Source: Bacillota bacterium (GTDB lineage Bacteria > Bacillota > Clostridia > DSM-8532). From it: DNA of 64,000 bases. The position numbers and the translations under genes were made by a program. Below are positions 1 through 9,600 of this stretch, piece by piece (position 1 is the stretch's first letter; every line of letters begins with the position of its first letter). Under the pieces are notes generated by a model that was not told where the DNA came from, did not search any database, and was given only the letters and a program-made list of their open reading frames with translations. The DNA lies in NCBI GenBank assembly GCA_023415825.1, contig JAEZJF010000022.1:124001-188000 (forward strand). Reading direction: 5' to 3'.

Positions 1-353
1 TGAAATCGTCGTAAATCTGTACGGTCAGCGCGAACGAGCGTTTCCTCATAACTGTCCGGCGAACGCCCCGATCTTCCCCAGGGAGTATCTGGGGTGACAC
101 CGCATCCATAGCTTTCGCCAACAAACCCTGCGTCTCTTTTCATGAGATACTCGGCAAGCTGTCGGTGTACACCCTCACCGCCAACACCGGGCTCCCAGCA
201 GTTTACCCCGCCAAAGGTCGATGTGCCACCAAGCCCTGGATTTTTTTCAATGAGTGTGACACGAAAGGTACCTTGCTGTAAGGCTTGATATGCTGCACCA
301 AACCCGCCGGAGCCACCTCCGACAATGATCAGATCTCTTTTTTCCATCTTCAT
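1..353 (-). CDS. FAD-dependent oxidoreductase, N-terminal part (gene cut by window edge)
   Basis: The first 117 or so residues are visible; the gene runs off the left edge. The start is the ATG at 351-353, with AGGTGAA just upstream. Residues 6-20 form an FAD/NAD Rossmann dinucleotide site (IIVGGGSGGFGAA), followed by a second-strand acidic end (LIEKN) and a glycine-rich stretch (LGGTSTFGGVN). This layout is usual for FAD-dependent dehydrogenases or fumarate-reductase-like flavoproteins. It is the last visible gene of a minus-strand operon with two SDRs, a 2-hydroxyacid dehydrogenase and an aldolase, so it probably oxidises or reduces a sugar-derived intermediate. The substrate cannot be told because the catalytic domain lies outside the window. 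Confidence 0.75.
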   Translation of the reverse strand, partial: MKMEKRDLIIVGGGSGGFGAAYQALQQGTFRVTLIEKNPGLGGTSTFGGVNCWEPGVGGEGVHRQLAEYLMKRDAGFVGESYGCGVTPDTPWGRSGRSPDSYEETLVRADRTDLRRF

Positions 354-391
354 TTCACCTAATGCGTTTTATACAGAAAAGTAAGTGTTGT

Positions 392-1102
392 TTACAGAGG
401 ATTGACGACCTGATCAATGCCCCAAACGATAATTTCTTCAACCACAACGTGCTGGGGAAGCTTGCAGGTTTCCACAACAGCCTTGGCAAAATCCTGTGGC
501 TGGAGCAGATGATCCGCATCAGGCAGGTTTGCACTGCTGTTAAAGCCGGTGGCGCAGGCTGCGGGAATGGCGCAGCTGACACGAATGTTGTACGGCTGCA
601 GCTCCACATATAAGCCCTTGGAGAAACCCAGAACGCCCCATTTTGCACTGGCGTACAAGGTCCACTGGGGCCATGCCTGCTTGGCGCAGACGCTGGAGAT
701 ATTAATGATAGTGCCGCGCTTTTGCTCCATCATTATAGACGCAAAATCACGGCTGCCGTAGATAACACTCTTGAGGTTCAGGTCGAGGGCTTGGTCAATC
801 TCTGCATCCGTCAGGGTGGTGGTGTTGCGTACCGCAACGCCGCCCCCGGCGTTGTTGATCAGGATATCCAAACCACCGAATTTTTCCTTTGCGTATGCAG
901 TGGCTTTCTTCCAGTCGTCAGCATTCGTGACGTCCATAACGAAACAATCACAGCCAATTTCATTTGCGGCCTGTTCAAGTTTTTCCTGATTGCGTGCAGC
1001 AATCACAACCTGATAACCTTCTTTTACGAACAGTCTTGCCATTTCCTTGCCATAGCCGGAAGAACCTCCGGTAATCCATACGGTCTTTTCAAACTTTGCC
1101 AT
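392..1102 (-). CDS. Short-chain dehydrogenase/reductase (SDR)
   Basis: A 236-residue classical SDR, expected to be a cytosolic NAD(P)-dependent oxidoreductase acting on a hydroxyl or keto group. The cofactor motif TGGSSGYG is near residues 10-17, NNAG near 80, and the catalytic Tyr-Lys pair lies in YASAKWG near residue 149, preceded by the active-site Ser in NISSV. I chose the ATG at 1102 because AAGGAG lies 8 bases upstream; a start at 1120 has no comparable site. It is downstream of the 2-hydroxyacid dehydrogenase in the same operon. The substrate is unknown; a sugar acid or keto-sugar is inferred only from the neighbours. Confidence 0.85.
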   Translation of the reverse strand: MAKFEKTVWITGGSSGYGKEMARLFVKEGYQVVIAARNQEKLEQAANEIGCDCFVMDVTNADDWKKATAYAKEKFGGLDILINNAGGGVAVRNTTTLTDAEIDQALDLNLKSVIYGSRDFASIMMEQKRGTIINISSVCAKQAWPQWTLYASAKWGVLGFSKGLYVELQPYNIRVSCAIPAACATGFNSSANLPDADHLLQPQDFAKAVVETCKLPQHVVVEEIIVWGIDQVVNPL

Positions 1103-1159
1103 AAATAGTGCTCCTTTCAAATGATCCTATACGGCGCTTAATGCAGCCGATATTTTGAA

Positions 1160-2176
1160 TTAAATTAAAAAGCGAGTGTGCTTACCTTCGAGGTATTCGG
1201 TCAAGGCGGATGCAAGGAGCTTGGGCGTGTTGTAGAATGCGTCCTTGCTGCCACCTGCCATATGCGGCGTAAGCGTCACATTGTCAAGCTGAACCAGTGG
1301 GTCGTCGAGTGCAGGCGGCTCGTGGTCGAATACATCCAGAAATGCACCTGCAATTCGGTGATTGTGCAGAACTTCCCACAAGGCCTGCTCGTCGATCAGG
1401 CCGGAGCGGGAGGTATTGATCAGATATGCGGTGGGCTTCATACGTGCGAGCATATCCGCGTTGATCATGTGCTCGTTTTCCGGTGTCAATCGTGCGTGCA
1501 CAGTAATAAAATCGCAGTGCATCATCAACTCTTCCAGAGTCACGGTCTTGACATCGCTGCCGTGATAATACGGGTCATAGGCAAGTATGTTAACGTCAAA
1601 GCCAGAGAGCTTCTTCGCAACCAGTCTGCCAATTTCACCATATCCGATAATACCGACGGTTTTGCCGCCCAAATCAGGAATAGATGCACTGTTTGGATAT
1701 TCACGGATCCATTGTCCGGTCTTGATACCATAGTGGCCCCGAGCAATATTTCTGGCTTCACAGATCATGGCACCAACAGTAAAGTCACTGACAGCGTGCG
1801 CATTGCGGCCCATTGCATGGAATACCTTGACACCCTTTTCCTTAGCGTATTCTGCATTTACGTTTTCATATCCGGCACGCAGTACACCAATCATTTTCAA
1901 ATGAGGACAAGCATCAATGAGCACCTTGCCAACAGGGAAGAACTGTGTGATCAAAATGTCTGCGTCTTTTACGGCGTCCATGATTTCCTTCGGGATCTCA
2001 ATTTCTTCTCTTCCGCCCTGCTCGACGATCAGATTGATATGCTGGAGCTCGTCGAAGCCACTGAGCTTCCACTCAACCGTGGATACTGCAAAACCATGCT
2101 GCTCCAAAGGCTTCATGCCGTTCTCTATGTACTCACATGGAATAAATAAATCTCCGATACCTACAAGCTTTTTCAT
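1160..2176 (-). CDS. D-isomer-specific 2-hydroxyacid dehydrogenase
   Basis: A 338-residue NAD-dependent dehydrogenase that interconverts a 2-hydroxyacid and a 2-oxoacid. The family marks are visible: the NAD site GIIGYGEIG near residue 175, the substrate-binding Arg in NTSRSGL (about 256), the Glu in DVFDHEPP (about 285) and the catalytic His in TPHMAGGS (about 305). Length is normal for phosphoglycerate- or glyoxylate-reductase-like members. The start ATG overlaps the stop of the upstream aldolase gene by 4 bases (ATGA), so the two are translationally coupled. With an aldolase just upstream in the pathway order, reduction of a 2-oxoacid released by aldol cleavage is possible, but this is inference. 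Confidence 0.88.
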   Translation of the reverse strand: MKKLVGIGDLFIPCEYIENGMKPLEQHGFAVSTVEWKLSGFDELQHINLIVEQGGREEIEIPKEIMDAVKDADILITQFFPVGKVLIDACPHLKMIGVLRAGYENVNAEYAKEKGVKVFHAMGRNAHAVSDFTVGAMICEARNIARGHYGIKTGQWIREYPNSASIPDLGGKTVGIIGYGEIGRLVAKKLSGFDVNILAYDPYYHGSDVKTVTLEELMMHCDFITVHARLTPENEHMINADMLARMKPTAYLINTSRSGLIDEQALWEVLHNHRIAGAFLDVFDHEPPALDDPLVQLDNVTLTPHMAGGSKDAFYNTPKLLASALTEYLEGKHTRFLI

Positions 2177-3054
2177 ACGCGTCCTGCACTCCCGAATATT
2201 CTGATTTTGTGGCGAATGACCTCTCGCATTTGTTTCTGTGCATCTTCATAGACAAACACCGGCCACATTGAGAGATTCTCAATACTGTTGAGCTTGTTTT
2301 TAAGCCCGGAATTCAGACCATGTAATACCTCGGAATAGATGTTGATCTTGCAGATGCCAAGCTCTATGGCCTGCTGAATCTGATCATCCGGTGTGCCGCT
2401 GCCACCATGCATTACGAGCGGCTTTTTGCTGATCTTGTTGATCTCATCCAGACGATCAAGACGTAGTTTCGGCGTGCCTCTATATACACCGTGTACGGTG
2501 CCGACTGCTACTGCGAGCGCATCGACATTGGTAATTTCGATAAAGCGTTCCACCTCTTGCGGATCGGTAAGACTGTCTTTAGAATGGTCAATTTGTTCCT
2601 GACGTTCATTTTTTCCGTCGTTAGTGCCCGTAATGCCGTCACCTACATGGCCGAGCTCAGCCTCTACACTGACGCCTCTCTGGTGGGCATATTCGGTAAT
2701 GAGCCGGGTGTTTTCTGCATTTTGCTCAAAGGGTAGCACGGACCCATCATACATAACGGAGGTGAAGCCCAGATCGATGGCTTCTTTGATATCCTCAAAG
2801 GTCGTTCCATGGTCGAGGTGGATGCAGATCGGTACAGTATAATGCTTTGCCGCTTCTTTTAGCATCGCCGTAATGAAGTGAATGCCCTTGTTTATCATAT
2901 CTGCCTTCAAACACATGAATAGAGCAGGGGAACGTTCTTCTTCACAAATATCGATGACAGCCTTGATCATCTCGTAGTTACTGACATCAAAACCGGGAAC
3001 AGCATAGTGCTTTTCTCTGGCGTCACGGAGCAGGGGTTCCATTGTTGTAAGCAT
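2173..3054 (-). CDS. Class II (metal-dependent) ketose-bisphosphate aldolase family protein
   Basis: A 293-residue member of the fructose/tagatose-bisphosphate aldolase class II family, TIM-barrel Zn enzymes that split a phosphorylated ketose to DHAP and an aldehyde. The Zn-binding HLDHG is near residue 80, AELGHVG near 135-140, a second His in VGTVHGVY near 187 and the third in VMHGGSG near 214. All metal ligands expected for the family are present. The start at 3054 has GAAAGGAG 7 bases upstream. It lies between an SDR and the hydroxyacid dehydrogenase. No sugar kinase is visible in this operon, so how a phosphorylated substrate would be made is unclear; a kinase may lie beyond the left edge. 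Confidence 0.85.
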   Translation of the reverse strand: MLTTMEPLLRDAREKHYAVPGFDVSNYEMIKAVIDICEEERSPALFMCLKADMINKGIHFITAMLKEAAKHYTVPICIHLDHGTTFEDIKEAIDLGFTSVMYDGSVLPFEQNAENTRLITEYAHQRGVSVEAELGHVGDGITGTNDGKNERQEQIDHSKDSLTDPQEVERFIEITNVDALAVAVGTVHGVYRGTPKLRLDRLDEINKISKKPLVMHGGSGTPDDQIQQAIELGICKINIYSEVLHGLNSGLKNKLNSIENLSMWPVFVYEDAQKQMREVIRHKIRIFGSAGRV

Positions 3055-3069
3055 ATTAGGTCTCCTTTC

Positions 3070-3810
3070 TTATCGCATCAGCATACCGCCGGTGACATCG
3101 ATGGTAGCACCGGTGATATAGTCTGACTGGTTGCCGCACAGGAACACAACTGCGGAAGCAACTTCCTTTGGATCGGCAATTCTACGCAGCGGAATGCGTT
3201 CCAGATAAGAATCTTCACGCTCTGACAGTGCATCCTTATTCATCGGCGTACGCATCATACCGGGGGCGACTGCATTGACATTAATGCCGTTTGGCGCAAC
3301 CTCACGAGCCAGAGAGATGGTGAAACCTACCAGTGCTGCTTTAGAAGAAGCATAGTGTGCGTGGCCGGAGGTAGAACCATGGAAAGCTGCCTGAGAAACC
3401 ATGTTCACGATTTTACCCTTACGGCCGTCAGCTTTGCACTGGCTACAGAAGCGCTTTGCCAAGAGGAATGGCGCAATCAGATTAATATCCAATGTTTTAT
3501 GAAAGGAGGCAGGAGTCATTTCTTCAACATAAGCAGTTGGCCAGATACCGGCATTGTTGACTAAAATGTCGAGCTTGCCGGCATTTTCAAATAGATTCAG
3601 CACCTCTTCTTCATTTGACAGATCTGCTGTGAGATAGTTCGCACCATTACCGCAAAGCTCAACATTTTTTTTCAAAAGGTCTTCTTTCATAGCAAGATCA
3701 TGCAGCGTAACCTGTACACCTTCCTGTGAAAGCAAGAGCGCAATTGCCTTACCGCAACCATCAGCAGCGCCTGTGACCAATGCGTGCTTTCCTTCTAAAC
3801 CGTAATCCAT
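3070..3810 (-). CDS. Short-chain dehydrogenase/reductase (SDR), first gene of catabolic operon
   Basis: A 246-residue classical SDR with TGAADGCG near residues 11-18, NNAG near 83, and catalytic YASSKAA near residue 152. The C-terminal GATIDVTGG fits the gluconate-5-dehydrogenase / 3-oxoacyl-reductase-like branch. I chose the ATG at 3810 because AAAGGAA lies upstream and the N-terminus MDYGLEGKHALVTG matches the family; a longer reading from 3876 adds 22 residues without support. It heads the operon and follows a 150-base leader from a well-formed promoter. It probably oxidises a sugar or sugar acid; the substrate is not determinable. Confidence 0.86.
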   Translation of the reverse strand: MDYGLEGKHALVTGAADGCGKAIALLLSQEGVQVTLHDLAMKEDLLKKNVELCGNGANYLTADLSNEEEVLNLFENAGKLDILVNNAGIWPTAYVEEMTPASFHKTLDINLIAPFLLAKRFCSQCKADGRKGKIVNMVSQAAFHGSTSGHAHYASSKAALVGFTISLAREVAPNGINVNAVAPGMMRTPMNKDALSEREDSYLERIPLRRIADPKEVASAVVFLCGNQSDYITGATIDVTGGMLMR

Positions 3811-3887
3811 AGTGTTTTTCCTTTCAGTGTTGTTTTTCCTGTACTCATACAGATAACATGAAATCGTAGTGAACATAGATGTGTTTA

Positions 3888-3952
3888 GTTGTTTAATTTC
3901 GATGCAAAACAGTAGATTGTTTTCTTTTCAGATAACTACGAAATAAAACAAC
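3888..3952. promoter_or_regulatory. Near-perfect inverted repeat in the 5' leader of the SDR-aldolase operon
   Basis: GTTGTTTAATTTCG (3888-3901) and CGAAATAAAACAAC (3939-3952) are inverted copies with 13 of 14 positions matching, 37 bases apart. They lie between the predicted transcription start and the first SDR gene on the minus strand. They could be a split operator or form a long hairpin in the leader RNA. Confidence 0.5.
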
Positions 3953-3969
3953 TATAACGGATTAATTCA

Positions 3970-3999
3970 ATTATATTTTTGAAATTCCGGCTATGTCAA
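3970..3999 (-). promoter_or_regulatory. Sigma-A-type promoter for the minus-strand catabolic operon
   Basis: Read on the minus strand, TTGACA (3994-3999), an 18-base spacer and TATAAT (3970-3975) match both consensus hexamers perfectly. It points into the SDR-aldolase-dehydrogenase operon, whose first start codon is about 150 bases away. Confidence 0.75.
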
Positions 4000-4024
4000 T
4001 TGGGGTGAAAAAAAGGCCAATTGA
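3996..4024. promoter_or_regulatory. Palindromic operator candidate over the -35 box
   Basis: TCAATTGG (3996-4003) and CCAATTGA (4017-4024) are perfect inverted 8-base arms with centres 21 bases apart, two helical turns. The left arm overlaps the -35 hexamer of the operon promoter, a position suited to repression. Which protein binds is unknown. Confidence 0.5.
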
Positions 4025-4076
4025 ACAACAATGAGATAACAATGAACAAGAATGAACATAAATGGACATAAAATTT

Positions 4077-6401
4077 TTATTCAGCCTGCTCTTGCAATTT
4101 AGTAGCATGTGCTTTTTCAATGGAGTAGCTTAATCGATAGTTGCATGGCGTTACGCCGTAGAATTCACGGAATAACCGATAAAAATTGCTCTCATTATCA
4201 AAGCCAGACAAATCCATAATTCGCTTGATACTCATTTGGCTTTGCGTCAAATACTTTGGTGTAATTTTAAGGCGAACCTGTGTAATGTATTCCTTAATCG
4301 AAACGTTGAACTGCTCTCGAAATAGCTTTCCAAGATAAGACTGAGAGATATGAAATTCATCTGCGATCTGCTTTAAGCTGAGATCCTTATCTGCATAATG
4401 AATATCAATGTATTCCTTAACTGACTCCAGAAGTATATTGTGCTTTCCGGTAATGCTGCTGTCAGAAGCACAAAACTGTTGGATAATCGGATAAAATACA
4501 TTATCAAATTGACTGCAATATTCTGCACGCACTATACTGGCATACACATCGTCCATATCAATCTGTAGATTTGTCATGACATAACCGTTGCGCTCCTCCA
4601 GCAATGTCTGAAAACAGGTGAAAATTTGCATCATACAAAGACGATAATTCTCAACGTTGTTGTTTCTTGCCTCAAGGCAAAACTGGTCATAGAGGCGACT
4701 GCTTTCTTTGGCATCATTGCGCTTCATAGCAGATCTAAGGCTTGTTAGTATTTCCTCTGGATATTTTAAAGGTAAATCTTCCCGAGCTGTCAGAATCGTG
4801 TAATCAAGGCAGCAGGTAGTACCAGCAAACATGCGGTATTTGGAGATTTTTTGCAGCTGCGCAAATCTTAAATGGGGTGCTAATGTCTTGTTTTTGCTTT
4901 GATCGGAGTTTTCCAGAAACACGGAAACGCTGACGCCACAGTGCTTTTCCATAAAGGCTTGAAGGGATGCGACAGAAGAATGTAAGAGCTCTTCGGGTAG
5001 CGCGTTTTCTAGCAATACAACAAAGTCACCGGGAGCTGTGTCAACTACACCACACAGATTACAGATTGATAACTGATCGTGAATGATCCCAAACAAGGTC
5101 TTTTGCATATGATTTTTTTGCTCAACGGTTTGCTTGGAAACTACTGATAGATTATCAATCCGTATAAGGGTCAGCCTACAAGTATCAAGCGCCTGCCCTA
5201 TCTGCTGTGTTTGGGCCGTTATGTCTTTTGTATCTGCTGTGAATGGCTTGACACCCATCAGCATGGAGCGCAGCAAATTTTCCTGAATAATCTGCGTCGT
5301 ATTTTTTTGCATATTCTGATAACGTTCCTCTACCAAATGAAGCGTTTGAGAAATATAAGTCAGGTCGTCGTATGAAACAGGCAACTCTGGAGAAAGGTTT
5401 TGCACTTGTAGTGAATGGGCTATTTTTTTAATGGGTTTATAAATGCTCCGCACAACAGCAAAAGCAAGTGCGATGGCCAGGATAAAGACTAGAACGGTAA
5501 ATAGCAAAAGTCGTCCTTCCAATGTCCTAAATTCTTCTAGCATAACGTCATAGGGCACCTCTCGTAACAAATGCCAATTCGTTCCAGAAATAGAGGATAC
5601 AGAAATATAGTATTTCTCACCATTTTGTGTCTGTACTTTGTCTCTTACCCCGCCAATCATTTCTGCACAGTAAGACGGAACTTGTGTTTCAAAATTGACA
5701 GTAGCCGAATCGCTGCAAGCCAGTTGCTTAAAGCCATCATCAAATATGACTAGACGTTCTTGCTCGGAGGTCAAGCTCTTTAGGCTTTCGCTGAGCCATG
5801 TCGCATTGACATTAACGATCAACGCACAATTCAGTTCGTTGCCATTGTATGTTCTATCGTACATAACATAGCTATACACGGGCTGTGAACTGTAATAATC
5901 TGATGATTCCAGAATTCGCGGGATTGGCATAAGCTGTTTCAGATCAGGCTGTTGAAGAATTTTTTTGATATCTGTATCAATGTCTGTAATGCCTCGATAG
6001 GTGGAATAAAGATGATTGGTTTGGTAATTATAGGTTATAATCGCTTGAATATCTAAGTTGGAAGAGGCGGAACGCTTTAGCCTGGCGATTGATTGCTGGA
6101 TTGAGATGTCATAAGGATCTTTTGCATGCATGAGATACTGCACTTCACTACCAGAAAACTGTGCAACGCATAGGTTCCGGATTGAAGAATTCATCTCGGA
6201 AATAGAGTAACAAACACTCTCCGTAACCCTTCGTGTGGCCTCGATTGCCTGGTTTTGCGCAAAGCGGGAAAAAGCACCATAGAAGAAGGCCGAGAGCAGA
6301 CCAATCACAGCAACCACCAGAATGGCAGTATACAAAACTGCTGCCAAGAAATTATTATGCGGCCTATGCAGCCGCCTTTTTTCATTCTTATTGCCTTTCA
6401 T
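4077..6401 (-). CDS. Membrane-anchored AraC-family sensor/regulator
   Basis: A 774-residue protein with a positively charged N-terminus, a membrane segment at about 18-42, a long predicted extracytoplasmic region to about 297, a second membrane segment (LLLFTVLVFILAIALAFAVV, about 298-318), a cytoplasmic linker, and a C-terminal AraC double HTH (about 668-762, with SQSYLGKLFREQF and the signature LSGFDNESNFYRLFREFYG). This layout is that of one-piece YesN/YesS-like regulators that sense extracellular sugars in Firmicutes. The start at 6401 has AAGGAGG 8 bases upstream. It is divergent from the secreted enzyme gene and next to the ABC importer, so it probably controls both, through the shared element described at 6493-6571 and 10453-10531. 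Confidence 0.88.
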   Translation of the reverse strand: MKGNKNEKRRLHRPHNNFLAAVLYTAILVVAVIGLLSAFFYGAFSRFAQNQAIEATRRVTESVCYSISEMNSSIRNLCVAQFSGSEVQYLMHAKDPYDISIQQSIARLKRSASSNLDIQAIITYNYQTNHLYSTYRGITDIDTDIKKILQQPDLKQLMPIPRILESSDYYSSQPVYSYVMYDRTYNGNELNCALIVNVNATWLSESLKSLTSEQERLVIFDDGFKQLACSDSATVNFETQVPSYCAEMIGGVRDKVQTQNGEKYYISVSSISGTNWHLLREVPYDVMLEEFRTLEGRLLLFTVLVFILAIALAFAVVRSIYKPIKKIAHSLQVQNLSPELPVSYDDLTYISQTLHLVEERYQNMQKNTTQIIQENLLRSMLMGVKPFTADTKDITAQTQQIGQALDTCRLTLIRIDNLSVVSKQTVEQKNHMQKTLFGIIHDQLSICNLCGVVDTAPGDFVVLLENALPEELLHSSVASLQAFMEKHCGVSVSVFLENSDQSKNKTLAPHLRFAQLQKISKYRMFAGTTCCLDYTILTAREDLPLKYPEEILTSLRSAMKRNDAKESSRLYDQFCLEARNNNVENYRLCMMQIFTCFQTLLEERNGYVMTNLQIDMDDVYASIVRAEYCSQFDNVFYPIIQQFCASDSSITGKHNILLESVKEYIDIHYADKDLSLKQIADEFHISQSYLGKLFREQFNVSIKEYITQVRLKITPKYLTQSQMSIKRIMDLSGFDNESNFYRLFREFYGVTPCNYRLSYSIEKAHATKLQEQAE

Positions 6402-6492
6402 GAGTCAACCTCCTTAATGCAATATGTCAATTATATACGAAAAAAATAGTAAAATGAAAGATCAAATAGGCAAGTTGCATAGTTATAAGAGA

Positions 6493-6571
6493 GATTGCTA
6501 AATTTAACAGTCGAGAATTACAGGATTGTTCCGATTTGGCAGTACCTTTCATTATTTAAAAAAACTATAAT
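6493..6571 (+). promoter_or_regulatory. Activator-type promoter with two TTTRRCAGT-like direct repeats (copy 1)
   Basis: GATTGCTAAATTTAACAGT begins at 6493. A second half-site, GATTTGGCAGTA, begins at 6533, so the two ACAGT/GCAGT cores lie 32 bases apart. A consensus TATAAT is at 6566-6571. The TTGGCA within the second half-site is 24 bases from the -10, too far to serve as an ordinary -35. This suggests a promoter that needs an activator bound at the repeats. Copy 2 at 10453-10531 has identical spacing throughout. Confidence 0.65.
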
Positions 6572-6623
6572 TTACCTATAAATTTTATTGCTCCCACTTA
6601 TTTGCTTTTTTCTTGTGAACTTG

Positions 6624-6676
6624 TTTCCAAGCGAGGGGACTCGCAAAAATAAAAAGCCAAAGGAGAAAAGAAGATG
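6624..6676 (+). repeat. Translation-leader repeat with small hairpin (copy 1)
   Basis: The stretch from CCAAGCGAG to the start codon contains a GCGAG/CTCGC hairpin (6631-6644), then an A-rich stretch, AAAGGAGAAAAGAAG and ATG (6674). Nearly the same sequence precedes the solute-binding-protein gene at 12514-12568. Coding sequences after the ATG diverge within a few codons, so the leader itself is what is shared. Confidence 0.7.
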
Positions 6677-9600
6677 AAAAAAGAAAATGAGGTGATGTTT
6701 ATGTTCAAAAAGTGGAAAAGCGTGATTGCGATGTTCTTGATGCTGCCGCTATTACTCAGTACTGTTGTAAATGTGTCGGCCGTCACGTCCCCTTTGTTTT
6801 CGCAGGATTTTTCCGTAGATGAAAATTTGGATGCATGGAGCAGCACATCCAACCAATGGAAGATCGTGGAGTCGGGCGACGAGAAATATCTGACTCACCC
6901 CGGTAACTGCAACACGATCATTTCTACCGGTGATGCAAGCTGGACAGATTACACGTACTCGGCAGATGTTGTCATAACGGGTACACTGGCCTCGCCGGGC
7001 TTGCTCTTCCGCTATCAAAATGACAACAATTTCTATATGTTTCTCTATACACCGACAGAGGGGCTGCTTCGTCTTTACAAACGAGTAAACGGCACATTTA
7101 CAGTATTGAAAGATGTTAGTAAATCACTTCAACTGAATAAGGCCTATCAGTTTGAGGTTAAGGTACATGGAGATGAGATCATTTGCTATGTTGATAATGA
7201 AATGATTCTGACATGTACCGATTCAACTTTCTCAACCGGTAAAATCGGTGTGAGAATCGTGTCAGGCAATGCTTCTGCTACCGCATATATTGGAAACCCG
7301 ACTGTATCGTCCGATACCAGTGAGCCGGAAGATGAACAGATTTTATTCTCGGAGACATTTGATACACTCGATACAACGGTTTGGGGCAATGGACAGGGAG
7401 GCGATTTCTTCCTGAAAGAAGTAAATGGGGATAACTGGCTGGCCAGCCGCTCCGATGGTATTATTTCAGCTGGTGATCTCACATGGACAGACTACGAGGT
7501 AATTGCGAATGTCCAAATGACAGGAAGTGGTGATTGGAATGCACCAGGCCTGTTATTCCGGTATCAAGATGCCAATAACTTCTATATGTTCATGTACTCC
7601 AATTACTCTGCGGACAAGGCTGCTAGACTGTATAAACGGATAAATGGCAGCTTCCAGTTAATTGCGGAAAAATCCTACAATCTCTCCAAGGACACAACGA
7701 TTGAATATAAGGTTCATGTGTTTGGAAACACCATTACCTGCTACATCAACGACAAAATGGTACTGCAGAAAACAGATGCACAGTTTGCCAATGGCAAGAT
7801 TGGCTTCCGCAGCTATGTTAATAACCAACCTAATACATATGCGATGATTGATGATATTTCGGTAAAGAAAGTTGCAGAGGCTGCTGAAATTCCGGAAGAG
7901 TTGCCCGATGGAGCAACCTTTTATGACACGTTTACAAATGGCCTGACAAAGTGGACAGCAGGCGTAGGCAGCTTTGAAAAAGAAATGGCCGATGGGGAAA
8001 ACGCGGTGGCAAAGCCTGCAGCGTCGGCTATTTCTACGCTGTATACCGGAGCGGAGACTTGGAATGGATACCGTTTGGAGGCAACACTTTCTGCAACTAG
8101 CGGCGAAATGGGGCTAATCACTCACTATACAGATGCGGATAACTATTATCTGGCTACAATTGACTATGCAGACAGCACAGTCATGCTGTATAAAGGCACC
8201 AGTCTGCTTGCCACAAAGGCATGGCGCTTAGGTGAAGAAACTAGACTGGCAATCACAGTCAATGGCCAGAAGGTATCCGTATGGGTAGATGAGAGCAAGA
8301 TGATCGACTATTTGGACAGTACTGCTCTCACAGCTGGGAAGATCGGTCTGTATGCAAAGGATGCCGACGGCTCCTTTGACAATGTCGGCACATTTGAAAT
8401 GGGTGTGAAGGATACCCTGCCTGGTGATTATGCATATGATCAGACGCCAAAGGCTTTGACACAAGCGCCGGAAATTAGAAATGGCATCTTCTATGTGGCA
8501 GAGAACGGAAATGATACATGGAGCGGCCTGCTGGATCGCCCCAATGGGGATTTGACTGACGGTCCGTTTGCAACGCTGAAAAAGGCGTCACAGGCAGTGG
8601 CTGCGGCCAAGATCGAAACCCCTAATCAGGATTACACTGTCATGCTGCGCAGCGGCACCTACTACCTCGACGAAACGCTTGAACTCACAAGTGCCAACGG
8701 TGGCAGCGGTAATTATCGCGTTACTTACTCGGCTTACCCTGGTGAGACGCCAGTTGTAAGCGGCGGCAGGGAAGTTACGACCCAATGGTCAACCGCTCAG
8801 GACGGTATATGGAAGACTACGCTGCCAGCGGAATTTGACGCAGTTGACATTCGACAGTTGTTTGTGGAAGACCAGCGCGCAACCCGTTCGTGTGAGCCGG
8901 ACAACGGATACTGGACGATTGCTGCGGTTGATACCGCAAATTATTCTTGGATACGTCCCAACGGTGACATTCCGGAAGCCTGGGAGGGTCTGACTGGCGT
9001 AGAAATGAACTCTCGTGGTATTTGGCATTACAATCGGCAGAGTGTGGCAAGTTTTGACGCTGCAACAGACACGGTGGTCTCTAATCTTTATATTGGTGTT
9101 CAGGCCAGTGGCGTGAAGATATCAGCCAATGTTTCAAGCTGGGCGGGAGCAGACTGGCTCTATTTTGAAAATGCGCTGATGTTTGTCGATACGCCGGGTG
9201 AGTGGTTTTATGACGAGACAACGCGTGAACTGTATTACTACCCGGAAAATAGTGCTGATCCTAATGAATTGGACATTGTTATTCCTTATCTGGAAATGCT
9301 AATTGAAGCAACAGGTACGAGAGAGAATCCTGTTGAGAACCTCGACATCTATGGTGTCAGCTTCTGCCATACCACGTGGTCGATGCCGGCTGATGTGGAG
9401 CGTCGAGGTATTCAGGGCGGATTTTGGGGTAATACACGAACAGACCCTGTCTATGCGCCTCCTGCTGCTATATCCTATGAAAATGTGATAGGCAGCCGTA
9501 TCCAGAATTGTCTATTTAGTATGATGGGCGAAGGTGCGATCGCTTTTGGTGCAGGCGCTAACGGCAACCTCATCTATGGTTGCGAATTTGACGATGTTGG

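Noticed and set aside
1178..2149. 323-codon plus-strand frame opposite the hydroxyacid dehydrogenase
   Set aside because: Antisense to a gene with complete catalytic motifs; no start signal.
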